Assembly (NCBI GenBank): GCA_900556395.1
Contig: USOQ01000026.1
Span: forward strand, 1 to 30,514
Source: Candidatus Segatella caccae
GTDB taxonomy: Bacteria; Bacteroidota; Bacteroidia; Bacteroidales; Bacteroidaceae
DNA length: 30,514 bases
Reading direction: 5' to 3'
The notes under the pieces were generated by a model. It worked only from the letters and a program-made list of their open reading frames with translations, was not told the origin of the DNA and searched no databases. Shown piece after piece: positions 7,633 through 16,547 of this stretch. How positions within the stretch are numbered: position 1 is the first letter of the stretch; each line of letters begins with the position of its first letter. The translations under genes were made by a program, and so were the position numbers.

Positions 7633-10600
7633 TTAGAATTTAACATTTAATCCTACAAGGAAAGTACGTGGACGTGGATAAGAACCAAAGTCCATACCTG
7701 ATACCCAAGAATTATAACCATAACCAACCTCAGGATCCATACCATCGTACTTTGTCAGGCAGAAGAGATTCTGAGCCTGAACATAAAGACGGCACTGAGA
7801 CAACCACTTCTGATTTACCAATGGTGCGAAGTCATAGCCCAAGGTAATGTTGCTCAGACGGAGATAGTCACCCTTCTGAAGGAAGAGGTCAGAGAACTCA
7901 TAATTCATGGTAGCCTTAGAAGAAATGCGAGGAACCTTGTTGGAAGTACCCTCACCTGTCCAACGCTGCAGAACGGCTGTTGTCCAGTTGTTCTGATAGC
8001 CAGTATAGTTGCGATAACTCTGGAGAATATAGAAACCCGTAGCACCAGCAAACTGTGCATTGAAATCAAAGTTCTTATAGTTGAAACCAAGGTTGAAACC
8101 AAAAGTAAACTTAGGAACACCATTGCCCAAATCCACCTTATCGTCATCATTGATAACACCATTGTGGTCCATATCTACATATCTTACATCACCAGGCTTG
8201 ACATCAGGTTGAAGGACACCATTACCTGCAGAAATCCAATCTTCTATCTCCTGCTGGTTCTGGAAGATACCTGCTGTCTTATAGCCGAAGAAGAAGCCCA
8301 TGGCATGTCCGCTCTGCGCACGGAAGATTTCTGTATTATCGTCAGATAGAATCTGTCCACGACCATGAATGATGCCGTCATCAGTAGGAACTTCTGTTAC
8401 CTCATTCTTATTATAAGCACCATTGAAGCCCACATTGTACATGAAATCCTTACCGATGCGGTCGTTCCAATTCAGATTGAACTCAAAACCAGAGTTGCGT
8501 ACATTTCCTCCATTAATCCAAGCTGTAGAGAAACCTGTAGTAGCAAAAGTAGGTGAGTTCACCAACCAGTCCTTAGTAGTCTTGACGTAATAATCCAAAT
8601 TGACATTCAACTTTTTGAAAAGACGAGCATCAATACCAACGTTAAACTGCTCGGAAGTTTCCCAAGTCAGATTTTCGTTAGCAAAACTTGAAGGATAGAA
8701 TCCATAGCTATTGGTAGTACTACCATAGTTGTAATAAGCATCATTGCTCAATGTAGCCAAATAACGGAAGGTTGCAATATTCTGGTTACCAACCTGTCCC
8801 CAGCTCAGGCGCAACTTCAGGAAGTCAAGCGTCTCGGTTACAGGCTTCATAAACTTCTCGTTGGTGAGAGTCCAACCAGCAGAAACAGATGGGAACCAAC
8901 CAAAGCGATGACCCTCAGCAAAACGAGAGCTACCATCACAACGTAATGTGGCATTCAACATATAAGTATCTTTCCAGCTCCAGCCCAAACGACCGAAGTA
9001 AGATACAGTACGTGTAGGATCATTGCTGATACCCTGAGCCTTGTCCTTGGTATCATTGGCATTGTTCAACCAAGCCTTATCCCAAGAATCCATACCCTGC
9101 TTCATGTTCTGGTTAGCAGCATACATATACTCACCATCGTAACGCGAAGCCTCTGTACCAAGAAGAGCATTGAAAGAATGGTCCTTGATATCAAAGTTGT
9201 ATGACAAAGTGTTAGTCCAGGTCAATGTAAAGCCATCACCTGCATTCTGAGAAACATAAGAAGACTTGTTGTCAGTATACTGATCGAACTTATATTTAGA
9301 TGTATAAGAACGAGATTTAGAATTGTTGTAAGAAACACCGAAAACAGTACGGAACAACAAGTTCTTGATAGGCTGAATATTCATATAAACATTCGCATCA
9401 GCAGCCCAATTCTGAGAGCGTTTCTTATTCACCATCATCGAGCCGATAGGGTTGCCACCTGTACCTGTATTCCAGTCAGAATAGTTCGTATCAAAATAGC
9501 CCGTACCATAGTCATCCTTACCATAGACAGGATTGACAGGATAAGCCATCAACGCATTGCGGAGGGAACTATAAGCATACATCACGTTTTCATTGCCATC
9601 CTCGAGATCGTTCACGCCATTCACCGTTTTGTAGATCAAGCTGGCATGTTCACCTACAGTCACAATATCCTTATAGAGTTTGTGTTCGCTGTTGATACGG
9701 AAATTGTAACGATCCATGTCGCTAATACCCTTACCGCCTACAATACCTTCTTGATAGAGATAACCAAGAGACATGGCATAAGTAGAAGTCTTGGAACCAC
9801 CCGTCACACTCAAGTTATAACTCTGAATGCTGGCATCATTGGTCAAGGCGTCAAACCAGTTAGTGTCCACACCCTGTGTACTCGCCATTGAGTCCCAATC
9901 GTTGACAGCACCAGTACCCATGTTGAGGTTGTACTCATCCATGATTACCTTGTACTCCTTAGCATTCAGCAACTTAGGCGAACGAGCCACCTTCTGTACA
10001 CCAATGTAAGAATCGAAAGAGATTTTGGCAGAACCTTCCTTACCACTCTTGGTTGTGATAAGTACTACACCATTGGCAGCCTGAGCACCGTAGATAGCCG
10101 CAGAAGCAGCATCCTTCAAGATGTCGATGCTCTCAATGTCGGCAGGGTTTAGGGTAGAGATGTCGCCACCTACACCATCAATAAGATAGAGAGGTGAGCT
10201 ACCTTCGTTAGAACCCAAACCACGAATACTCACCTTCATGCCTGAGCCTGGCTGACCAGAAGTTGTGGTGATGTTAACACCTGGAGTCTGACCTTGCATA
10301 GCCTGAAGAGGGCTGGTTGTGTTCATCTTAGCGATGTCATCACCTTTTACTTGGGTTGTAGCACCCGTGAGGAGTTTCTTTTTCTGCACACCGTAACCTA
10401 CTACGACAACTTCTTCGAGAGACTGCTTGTCTTCCTGCAGTACGATGTTTAGGTTGGCACCTGTGACTTTCACCTTCTGAGTGATGAAGCCGAGGTAAGA
10501 AACTTCGAGAGTCTGGCCGTTCTTGGCTTCAATCTTGAAGTTACCATCCAGGTCGGTGACTGTTCCGACCTTAGTACCTTGCACCTGGACGCTTGCGCCT

Positions 10601-10731
10601 ATCAATGGCTCATTGTCAGTCCCAGAAGTAACGGTACCCGTAACAGATTGAGCTTTGAGGACACCCGCTCCGATTCCTAACATTGCCTGGAATGCCAACA
10701 TAAGGGCTACCAGAGCAACTTTGCAGAGCAT
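7633..10731 (-). CDS. SusC/RagA-family TonB-linked outer-membrane transporter
   Basis: This 1032-aa TonB-dependent channel imports oligosaccharides with its SusD partner. It has a signal peptide 1-28 (cut after LKAQ), a carboxypeptidase-regulatory-like domain at about 29-100 (VTGTVTSGTDNEPLIGASV), a TonB box at about 106-119 (EEVVVVGYGVQKKK), a plug domain to about 235 (SIRGLG, PLYLIDGVGG, IDILKDAASAAIYGA, NGVVLITTKSG), then a 22-strand-type beta-barrel ending in the aromatic residue of VGLNVKF. The length is typical. The start is slightly odd: the in-frame codons just upstream, back to a stop at about 10775, read YEKTSLKFSQSS, which resembles a normal SusC n-region, but no ATG precedes them. 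It is the first gene of the operon. Confidence 0.96.
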   Translation of the reverse strand: MLCKVALVALMLAFQAMLGIGAGVLKAQSVTGTVTSGTDNEPLIGASVQVQGTKVGTVTDLDGNFKIEAKNGQTLEVSYLGFITQKVKVTGANLNIVLQEDKQSLEEVVVVGYGVQKKKLLTGATTQVKGDDIAKMNTTSPLQAMQGQTPGVNITTTSGQPGSGMKVSIRGLGSNEGSSPLYLIDGVGGDISTLNPADIESIDILKDAASAAIYGAQAANGVVLITTKSGKEGSAKISFDSYIGVQKVARSPKLLNAKEYKVIMDEYNLNMGTGAVNDWDSMASTQGVDTNWFDALTNDASIQSYNLSVTGGSKTSTYAMSLGYLYQEGIVGGKGISDMDRYNFRINSEHKLYKDIVTVGEHASLIYKTVNGVNDLEDGNENVMYAYSSLRNALMAYPVNPVYGKDDYGTGYFDTNYSDWNTGTGGNPIGSMMVNKKRSQNWAADANVYMNIQPIKNLLFRTVFGVSYNNSKSRSYTSKYKFDQYTDNKSSYVSQNAGDGFTLTWTNTLSYNFDIKDHSFNALLGTEASRYDGEYMYAANQNMKQGMDSWDKAWLNNANDTKDKAQGISNDPTRTVSYFGRLGWSWKDTYMLNATLRCDGSSRFAEGHRFGWFPSVSAGWTLTNEKFMKPVTETLDFLKLRLSWGQVGNQNIATFRYLATLSNDAYYNYGSTTNSYGFYPSSFANENLTWETSEQFNVGIDARLFKKLNVNLDYYVKTTKDWLVNSPTFATTGFSTAWINGGNVRNSGFEFNLNWNDRIGKDFMYNVGFNGAYNKNEVTEVPTDDGIIHGRGQILSDDNTEIFRAQSGHAMGFFFGYKTAGIFQNQQEIEDWISAGNGVLQPDVKPGDVRYVDMDHNGVINDDDKVDLGNGVPKFTFGFNLGFNYKNFDFNAQFAGATGFYILQSYRNYTGYQNNWTTAVLQRWTGEGTSNKVPRISSKATMNYEFSDLFLQKGDYLRLSNITLGYDFAPLVNQKWLSQCRLYVQAQNLFCLTKYDGMDPEVGYGYNSWVSGMDFGSYPRPRTFLVGLNVKF

Positions 10732-10925
10732 AGAGCTCTGAGAGAATTTTAGAGATGTTTTCTCATAATTACTTTAGGTTTTATTTAATATAATATAGGT
10801 ATACTATCGTTTTGAATAGATACGCTACGTTGGTTTTTGTTTCGAAATGGTTTGGTTTTGTTTATTTGTTTGTTTCTGTTTTGTAATTGTTTGTTATTTT
10901 TAGGTTATTATTAGCATTACGATGG

Positions 10926-10933
10926 CAAAATTA
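10926..10933 (-). promoter_or_regulatory. Possible -7 element (TAATTTTG) of the susC promoter
   Basis: The minus strand reads TAATTTTG, fitting the Bacteroidetes -7 consensus TAnnTTTG. No good TTG is found 19-21 nt upstream, so the promoter may depend on an activator. Transcription would start near 10920 and give a leader of about 190 nt. Confidence 0.35.
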
Positions 10934-11011
10934 GCGTGTTTTTACGAACCTCAGTGTATCATTTGGTTAATTTGATGTGTATAAAATGTATTCTTAGCAT
11001 GATTTATTAAC

Positions 11012-11037
11012 AAAAAGAACCCATCTTTTGAGGGCTT
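11012..11037 (-). terminator. Weak hairpin with U tract downstream of the kinase-like gene
   Basis: On the minus strand AAGCCC pairs with GGGTT (one bulged G), with loop TCAAAAGAT, followed by CTTTTTG. It lies about 220 bp past the stop of the BadF-like gene and before the susC promoter, so it could end that transcript. The stem is short. Confidence 0.35.
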
Positions 11038-11144
11038 AGATGAATCTTAGGTAAGCAATAGGGCTTCTTCCGCAGTGTTGTTCATAGTTATTTTTGCTTT
11101 ATCCAAAGAAGTCAGTATCACAGGGAAAATATGGGACGAAAAAC

Positions 11145-11222
11145 GCAAGTACTTGCGATGGTCGATGAAAGTACTTGCGATGACCAATGAAAGTACTTGC
11201 GATGGGCAACGAAAGTACTTTC
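11145..11222. repeat. Four tandem 22-bp repeats centred on the palindrome AAGTACTT
   Basis: AAGTACTT occurs at 11147, 11169, 11191 and 11213, exactly 22 bp apart. The units share GAAAGTACTTGCGATG followed by a variable centre (GTCGAT, ACCAAT, GGCAAC). The first copy extends to the perfect 12-bp palindrome GCAAGTACTTGC and the last to GAAAGTACTTTC. The spacing is close to two helical turns, which would place all sites on one face of the DNA. It may be a multi-site operator or a repeat family; neither is proven. Confidence 0.8.
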
Positions 11223-11255
11223 ATTTTTAGAGGCTGTTTTCTGCAAAAAGACAGG

Positions 11256-12161
11256 CTATGCCCGATGATAGTCTATAAGCCCTTTCATGGGTGCTTGCAA
11301 AATCTGAACAACAGAAAGCTGATGACATTCTTCGAACACCTGTCGAAGTGGATGTTCAAAGTGGTGAGCGATGCTTCCCACAAAAGCCACCTGGCACGGT
11401 GAAGCATCTTGTTGTCTGCCTGCAGAAGACAGATAGGGAGTGATGTTGCGCTGATAGAATTGCTCGAAAGCCTCAACCAATAAGAGGTGTAACGCTTCTG
11501 CATGCTGATGAGAGGTGACAGAGGCATCAGGTGCTGTACCATTTTTTATCTGCATAGAGATGAAGGGAGCTATAGACGCCAAATAACGATTGGCGAGTGG
11601 CTGACGATACACCTTATCTATAATAGATGGATAGTCGAGACCCGACCAAGACAAATATTCTTGCTTCAGGGTTTCGGGAAGACTACCCTTCAAGATGCCA
11701 TTGAGGAACATACGACCAAGGACTGCCCCACTTCCCTCGTCACCAAGAATATAACCTAAAGGTGGTGTGTTGAGAACGATGCGCTCACCATCATAGAGAC
11801 AGCTGTTGGCTCCTGTACCTAAGATACATGCAATACCAGGACAACTACCCAACACGGCACGGGCAGCTCCGAGCAGATCGCTCTCTGCATGTACCTCAGC
11901 CTGTGAGAAACGTTGCTGCAGCAGGTTCTCCATACGCAGCTTCATAGCCTCGGTAACCCCACTGCCATAGAAAGACACCCTTTCTGGCAGTAAGGTGAGA
12001 GTGAGTTCTTCTTTGAGCACACGTAAGATATCATCATCAGAGAGATGAAAAGGGTTGATGCCCTGTGTCTTGTCGGACCACAAGATGTGACCTTTGGCAT
12101 CAATAAGTGCCCAATCGGTCTTGGTGCTTCCGCTATCCGCTATCAGTGTTGTCATAATCAT
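11256..12161 (-). CDS. BadF/BadG-type ATPase, N-acetylglucosamine-kinase-like
   Basis: This 301-aa protein has the actin-like/ASKHA sugar-kinase fold and probably phosphorylates an amino sugar such as GlcNAc with ATP in the cytoplasm. Motifs are phosphate-1 loop ADSGSTKTDWALID (residues 8-21), ILGTGANSC in the middle, and GYILGDEGSGAVLG, the combination typical of BadF-type GlcNAc kinases of Bacteroidetes. The length is close to the family norm (about 280-300). It begins MIMTT, and the second Met (12155) is an equally good start. It has its own promoter at 12187-12216, divergent from the mscS-like gene. It is separated from the SusCD operon by more than 500 bp, so shared function with that operon is not implied. 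True substrate unknown. Confidence 0.85.
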   Translation of the reverse strand: MIMTTLIADSGSTKTDWALIDAKGHILWSDKTQGINPFHLSDDDILRVLKEELTLTLLPERVSFYGSGVTEAMKLRMENLLQQRFSQAEVHAESDLLGAARAVLGSCPGIACILGTGANSCLYDGERIVLNTPPLGYILGDEGSGAVLGRMFLNGILKGSLPETLKQEYLSWSGLDYPSIIDKVYRQPLANRYLASIAPFISMQIKNGTAPDASVTSHQHAEALHLLLVEAFEQFYQRNITPYLSSAGRQQDASPCQVAFVGSIAHHFEHPLRQVFEECHQLSVVQILQAPMKGLIDYHRA

Positions 12162-12186
12162 TCGTCTTAGTTATCAATCGTATCTG

Positions 12187-12216
12187 CAAAAGTAATAAAA
12201 ATAAGGATAAAAACAA
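12187..12216 (-). promoter_or_regulatory. Promoter of the BadF-like kinase gene
   Basis: On the minus strand TTG (12214-12216), a 19-nt spacer and TACTTTTG (12187-12194) match the Bacteroidetes -33/-7 consensus. Transcription would begin near 12181, about 20 nt before the ATG. Confidence 0.7.
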
Positions 12217-12254
12217 CTTATCGGATGTAAAAATGTAAAAAAGGAAATATCTTT

Positions 12255-12285
12255 TTGCTTCTTTCTTCATTTTTGCTTAACTTTG
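12255..12285 (+). promoter_or_regulatory. Promoter of the MscS-like gene and envelope cluster
   Basis: TTG (12255-12257), a 20-nt spacer and TAACTTTG (12278-12285) match the Bacteroidetes vegetative consensus. The start point would be near 12291, only about 15 nt before the ATG at 12307. This also argues against the in-frame ATG at 12283, which would lie inside the -7 box. Confidence 0.75.
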
Positions 12286-12306
12286 CAGTCAAATAAAAGA
12301 GACCGT

Positions 12307-14706
12307 ATGAAGAAATTATTGATAATCACCCTGATGTGGGTAACATTCCTGCTGCCAAGCCATGCCGTACTCAAAGAGGCCAACCTTGACACCACGCTCT
12401 ATATGCTTCGCACAGAGCTGGCCAGCTATCATCTCGACTTCGAGAAACAGAATGAGTTTGCCAAACGACAGCAGCAAACCATCATCAAGGAACTGATGAC
12501 CATCATGGCACAAGCCGACCAAAACTCCATCATGCTCTATTCGCAACGCAATGGTTATATCTTCGACCTTACCTATGCCTGCCACGAAGCCACCGAGCAG
12601 TTTGAGAAATTCAAGTCGAAGGCTGCACCATTCAGAAGCCTTATCAACAAGAACAACGTTGAGGTGGCACGCTTCGACTCGCTCATCAACTACCTATACA
12701 ACATGAACACCATGTTCATGACGAAGGAGGCACAACTCAACCGCAACGTAAACCTCACCTTAGCTGTCAACATACGCCGACAATTGGTGGAACGACAGCA
12801 ACAGTTGCACGACTATATCCGTGCCTACGATATGACCGAGCGTAAGTTGAAATCGCTTAATGATTATGCCAACCAGCGATATGCCGAGATACAGAAAAGC
12901 ATCTTCAATAATGGCGGGGACAACTATATTACTATCTTGCGCCATGTAGGCAACCACTATAAGGAAGCCAAAACATCGGTAAGCGAAAAATACCGACCTG
13001 CACCAGGCATGATGTCGCAATGGGATGTGAGAATTATCTTCATCCTCTTTGGTATCATCGTCTTCTATGGCATTATCTCGGTGGCTCTCAACCTCTTCAC
13101 CATCCGCATCGTGGTGACACAACTGGTGAAAAGAGGGCGTTTTGAAGGCATCAAAGACAACTTCTTGGCTAAGCGCACTTGTATCATCATGGCGATGACC
13201 ATCGTCACCTTTGCCATTCTCTTAGGTATCATACGTGTCACCGCTCACCAGAACTTTGTCATCATGGCATGCGGACTGCTCGTAGAGTTTGCGTGGCTGA
13301 TAGGTGTCATCCTTATCTCGCTTCTGCTGCGCGTGGGCAACGACCAGATAAAGAGTGCTTTCCGCATCTATTCTCCATTGATGTTGGTGGGCTTCCTCGT
13401 CATCACATTTCGTATCATCCTGATACCCAACAGTCTGGTCAATTTCATATTTCCTCCCGTCTTGCTACTATGCACAATATGGCAGGCCAACGTCATCAAG
13501 CGACACAACAAGAAAGTGCCTCGCAATGACAAGACATACGCCTATATCTCGCTCTGCGTCTTCACAGTAAGTACCTGTTGTTCGTGGGTGGGCTTCACCC
13601 TACTCTCCGTACAGATCATCATCTGGTGGATGATGCAGCTCACGTGCATTCTGAGCATCACCTGTCTGAAAGACTGGATGGAGGTCTATGCTGAGCGCAA
13701 GAATCTGAAGCATAAGCCGATAACCGACAAGTGGATATTCCGCTTTATCAACAAGGTATTGATACCTTCTGGAGGCGTACTGTCTTTCATCATTGCCATC
13801 TATTGGGCAGCAGACGTATTTAACATGAGCGACACCACATGGATGATATTCAACAAGGAGTACATCAAGACCAGCAACTTCACAGCTTCACTCTACAGCA
13901 TCAGCTTAGTGGCTTGCATGTTCTTCCTGTTCAACTATATCAACATCACCACCAACGACTTGATGCGCCATCACTTCGAGAAGCAAGACCCTGCTACGGC
14001 TGCCAGCAAGATAGTGATGTTTAAGAACGTGCTGCAGGTCATCGTATGGGGCATCTGGCTGATGATAGCCCTCAACGTGTTCCAGGTGGGTAAGTCGTGG
14101 CTCTTAGCCATCTTTGCGGGTCTTTCTACTGGTCTTGGTTTCGCATCCAAAGACATCCTGGAGAATATCTACTATGGTGTTTCTCTGATGATGGGACGTG
14201 TGAAGGTGGGCGACTATATCATCTGCGATGGCACACGCGGACGTGTAAGCAGCATCAGCTATACATCCACCATGCTCGAGGCTACCGACGGTTCGGTGAT
14301 AGCCTTCCAGAATGCACAGCTCTTCTCTAAGAACTACAAAAATATGACTCGCAACCATGGTTATGAGCTTGATGTTCTGGAGGTGGGCATAGCTTATGGT
14401 AGTAATGTAAAAGAAGTAAAACAAATACTCATCAATGCGCTTAACCAACTCGACTGCATCTATCACGAGAAAGGCGTCAAAGTGGTACTGAAAAGTTTCG
14501 ACGATAGTTGCATCACCCTCAAGATATTGGTATGGGTGAATGTTCTCACCCAGTATGTGGACGATGGTAAGATTATGGAGTGCATCTACGATACACTCAA
14601 CGAGCACAACATAGAGATTCCATTCCCACAGCGCGAGATAACTATCAAGAAAGCTTCGACAGAAGAGGCTAATGCCGTTGCATCGACACTGAATGCGAAA
14701 GCATAA
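12307..14706 (+). CDS. Large MscS-family mechanosensitive channel
   Basis: This 799-aa inner-membrane channel releases solutes on osmotic downshock. The start at 12307 gives a signal peptide (MKKLLIITLMWVTFLLPSHA). Residues 20-240 are a periplasmic, largely helical and probably coiled-coil region. Several membrane segments follow between about 245 and 600. The MscS core is near the C terminus: the pore helix WLLAIFAGLSTGLGFASKD, then the beta domain signature RVKVGDYIICDGTRGRVSSI and VIAFQNAQLFSKNYKNMTR, then an alpha/beta tail with IPFPQREI. The protein is about 2.8 times the length of E. coli MscS, in the size class of MscK/YbdG-like extended members. It heads a plus-strand cluster with kdsA 46 bp downstream. 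Confidence 0.92.
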   Translation: MKKLLIITLMWVTFLLPSHAVLKEANLDTTLYMLRTELASYHLDFEKQNEFAKRQQQTIIKELMTIMAQADQNSIMLYSQRNGYIFDLTYACHEATEQFEKFKSKAAPFRSLINKNNVEVARFDSLINYLYNMNTMFMTKEAQLNRNVNLTLAVNIRRQLVERQQQLHDYIRAYDMTERKLKSLNDYANQRYAEIQKSIFNNGGDNYITILRHVGNHYKEAKTSVSEKYRPAPGMMSQWDVRIIFILFGIIVFYGIISVALNLFTIRIVVTQLVKRGRFEGIKDNFLAKRTCIIMAMTIVTFAILLGIIRVTAHQNFVIMACGLLVEFAWLIGVILISLLLRVGNDQIKSAFRIYSPLMLVGFLVITFRIILIPNSLVNFIFPPVLLLCTIWQANVIKRHNKKVPRNDKTYAYISLCVFTVSTCCSWVGFTLLSVQIIIWWMMQLTCILSITCLKDWMEVYAERKNLKHKPITDKWIFRFINKVLIPSGGVLSFIIAIYWAADVFNMSDTTWMIFNKEYIKTSNFTASLYSISLVACMFFLFNYINITTNDLMRHHFEKQDPATAASKIVMFKNVLQVIVWGIWLMIALNVFQVGKSWLLAIFAGLSTGLGFASKDILENIYYGVSLMMGRVKVGDYIICDGTRGRVSSISYTSTMLEATDGSVIAFQNAQLFSKNYKNMTRNHGYELDVLEVGIAYGSNVKEVKQILINALNQLDCIYHEKGVKVVLKSFDDSCITLKILVWVNVLTQYVDDGKIMECIYDTLNEHNIEIPFPQREITIKKASTEEANAVASTLNAKA

Positions 14707-14707
14707 A

Positions 14708-14742
14708 CATTTCACACTTAACATTGAACATTTAACATTATA
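14708..14742 (+). repeat. Five-unit degenerate heptamer repeat between the mscS-like gene and kdsA
   Basis: CATTTCA, CACTTAA, CATTGAA, CATTTAA and CATTATA follow without gaps. They fill most of the 46-bp gap before kdsA. Stop triplets at 14719, 14725, 14733 and 14741 cover all three frames. Confidence 0.6.
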
Positions 14743-14752
14743 AAATAACGAT

Positions 14753-15505
14753 ATGGCAACATTCATAGCAGGTCCTTGCGTCATCGAATCGATGGAGTTG
14801 TTGGACACAGTGGCCCAGGAACTCGTACGCATCAACCGGAAATTAGGCACAGACATCATCTTCAAGGCTTCATTCGACAAAGCCAACCGCACAAGCATCC
14901 ATTCCTTCCGCGGTCCGGGACTGGAGAAAGGACTGCAGATGCTTGCCGATATCAAGTCGAAATATGGTCTTCGTATCACCACCGATATTCATGAGAGCTA
15001 TCAGGCAGAAGCTGCAGGAACGGTGTGCGACATCTTGCAGATACCCGCCTTCCTATGCCGACAGACCGACCTCTTGGTGGCTGCTGCCCATACAGGAAAG
15101 ACAGTAAACATCAAGAAAGCCCAGTTCCTTAGTGGTAGAGACATGAAATATCCTGTAGAGAAAGCGCTGGAGAGCGGTGCCAAGGAGGTGTGGCTCACAG
15201 AACGAGGCAACAGCTTCGGCTATAACAATCTGGTAGTCGACTTCCGCAACATCCCCGACATGAAAGAGATAGTGCCCACTGTCATCATGGACTGCACCCA
15301 CAGCGTACAGCGCCCCAGTGCTGGCGACGGAAAGACAGTAGGCGACCGTAAGTTTGTGCCAGCCATGGCCATGGCAGCCAAAGCATTCGGAGCCACAGGC
15401 TACTTCTTTGAGGTTCATCCCGACCCCGACAAGGGTATGTCGGATGCTGCCAACATGCTGGAGCTCGACAAGCTTGAAGTATTAATCGCTGACCTATTGG
15501 CCTAA
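14753..15505 (+). CDS. kdsA: 3-deoxy-8-phosphooctulonate (Kdo-8-P) synthase
   Basis: This 250-aa cytosolic enzyme condenses phosphoenolpyruvate with arabinose-5-phosphate to give Kdo-8-phosphate for lipid A-core synthesis. Family motifs are FIAGPCVIES (4-13), KASFDKANRTS (38-48), RGPGLEKG (53-60), CRQTDLL (102-108), NIKKAQFLS (119-127) and DCTHSVQRPS (180-189). It carries Cys9, His183, Glu220 and Asp231, each exactly two residues before the Aquifex metal ligands Cys11/His185/Glu222/Asp233. It should therefore be the metal-dependent type, unlike the E. coli enzyme, which has Asn at the Cys position. It is followed 34 bp later by kdsD, which makes its substrate. Confidence 0.96.
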   Translation: MATFIAGPCVIESMELLDTVAQELVRINRKLGTDIIFKASFDKANRTSIHSFRGPGLEKGLQMLADIKSKYGLRITTDIHESYQAEAAGTVCDILQIPAFLCRQTDLLVAAAHTGKTVNIKKAQFLSGRDMKYPVEKALESGAKEVWLTERGNSFGYNNLVVDFRNIPDMKEIVPTVIMDCTHSVQRPSAGDGKTVGDRKFVPAMAMAAKAFGATGYFFEVHPDPDKGMSDAANMLELDKLEVLIADLLA

Positions 15506-15539
15506 AAACCATATCAATGCAGTTTAAGAATTATAAATC

Positions 15540-16520
15540 ATGACAGAAAAAAACAACCATATAGACAACAAAACCGTCCGTGCCTATGGAGAACAGGCTC
15601 TAAGAGAAGAGGCACAATCCATTCTTGACCAAATACCTTTGCTGGACGACAACTTCGAGAAAGCAGTAGACCTGATGTTCCACTGCGAGGGAAAAATCAT
15701 CGTGACCGGTGTAGGAAAGAGTGGACACGTGGGAGCCAAGATAGCAGCTACATTAGCCTCAACAGGAACTCCTGCCTTCTATATCAATCCACTCGATGTT
15801 TATCATGGTGACTTAGGTGTGATGACCGATAAGGATGTGGTCTTGGCGCTGAGCAACAGCGGTCAGACCGATGAGCTGCTACGCTTCATCCCCATGGTGC
15901 TCCACATGAATGTACCCATCATCTCGATGACAGGCAATCCCCACTCGCTGTTGGCAAAATACTCCAACTATCACATCACAGTGAAGGTAAAGAAGGAAGC
16001 CTGCCCACTCAACCTCGCTCCCACAAGTAGCACCACTGCCGCACTGGCCATGGGCGACGCATTGGCCATAGCACTGATGCAGGTACGCCACTTCAAGCCA
16101 CGCGACTTTGCACAGTTTCATCCTGGTGGCGAATTGGGCAAGCGCTTGCTTACTACAGCTGAGGACGTGATGAAGAATGAAGACCTGCCCATCATTGCCA
16201 AAGACATGCACCTGGGCGAAGCCATCATCCACGTGAGCAAGGGTAAGTTGGGACTGAGTGTATCGGTAGATGAAGAAAATCGCGTCATCGGACTGATTAC
16301 CGATGGTGACATACGTCGCGCTATGGAGAAATGGCAAGCCGAATTCTTCAATAAGACGGTGAGCGACATCATGACCACTACTCCTAAGCACGTAGCACCA
16401 ACCACCAAGATTACAGAGATACAACACATCATGCACCAATACAAAGTACACACCGTATTGGTCATGGACGACGAGAAACACCTCTTGGGCATCGTTGACC
16501 ATTACGCATGTATGGTGTAA
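15540..16520 (+). CDS. kdsD: Arabinose-5-phosphate isomerase (KpsF/GutQ family)
   Basis: This 326-aa enzyme interconverts ribulose-5-phosphate and arabinose-5-phosphate, the first committed step to Kdo. The SIS domain covers about 40-175 (GKIIVTGVGKSGHVGAKIAA, LALSNSGQTDELL, LAPTSSTTAALAMGDALA), then the conserved FHPGGELGKRL, then two CBS domains (about 205-265 and 275-326: VIGLITDGDIRR and LLGIVD). The length equals E. coli KdsD (328 aa). Pairing with kdsA, 34 bp upstream, confirms the Kdo role. It starts at 15540 without a Shine-Dalgarno sequence, as is normal for the phylum. Confidence 0.96.
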   Translation: MTEKNNHIDNKTVRAYGEQALREEAQSILDQIPLLDDNFEKAVDLMFHCEGKIIVTGVGKSGHVGAKIAATLASTGTPAFYINPLDVYHGDLGVMTDKDVVLALSNSGQTDELLRFIPMVLHMNVPIISMTGNPHSLLAKYSNYHITVKVKKEACPLNLAPTSSTTAALAMGDALAIALMQVRHFKPRDFAQFHPGGELGKRLLTTAEDVMKNEDLPIIAKDMHLGEAIIHVSKGKLGLSVSVDEENRVIGLITDGDIRRAMEKWQAEFFNKTVSDIMTTTPKHVAPTTKITEIQHIMHQYKVHTVLVMDDEKHLLGIVDHYACMV

Positions 16521-16547
16521 AGTAATGCAATAACATGAACTTTAAGA

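Larger units (their letters stand above)
10732..11255. other. 524-bp intergenic region upstream of susC
   Basis: No convincing gene is present. From right to left along the operon direction it holds the tandem palindrome array (11145-11222), a weak hairpin with a U tract (11012-11037), a possible -7 box (10926-10933), and an AT-rich leader whose minus strand is A/C-biased and nearly G-free over about 10845-10910. The long leader is typical of susC genes in Bacteroidetes. No regulator gene or coding remnant is visible. Confidence 0.7.

Noticed and set aside
11145..11222. Possible CRISPR array
   Set aside because: The 22-bp units are contiguous and carry only 6-bp variable centres; there are no unique spacers of 25-40 bp and no cas genes nearby.
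11187..11402. Small plus-strand frame starting in the palindrome array
   Set aside because: It runs antisense into the end of the kinase-like gene and has no family resemblance; the start falls in repeat DNA.
14104..14982. Long open frame (292 codons) on the minus strand
   Set aside because: It lies opposite the mscS-like gene and kdsA, which both have clear family motifs; the antisense protein shows none and spans two real genes.
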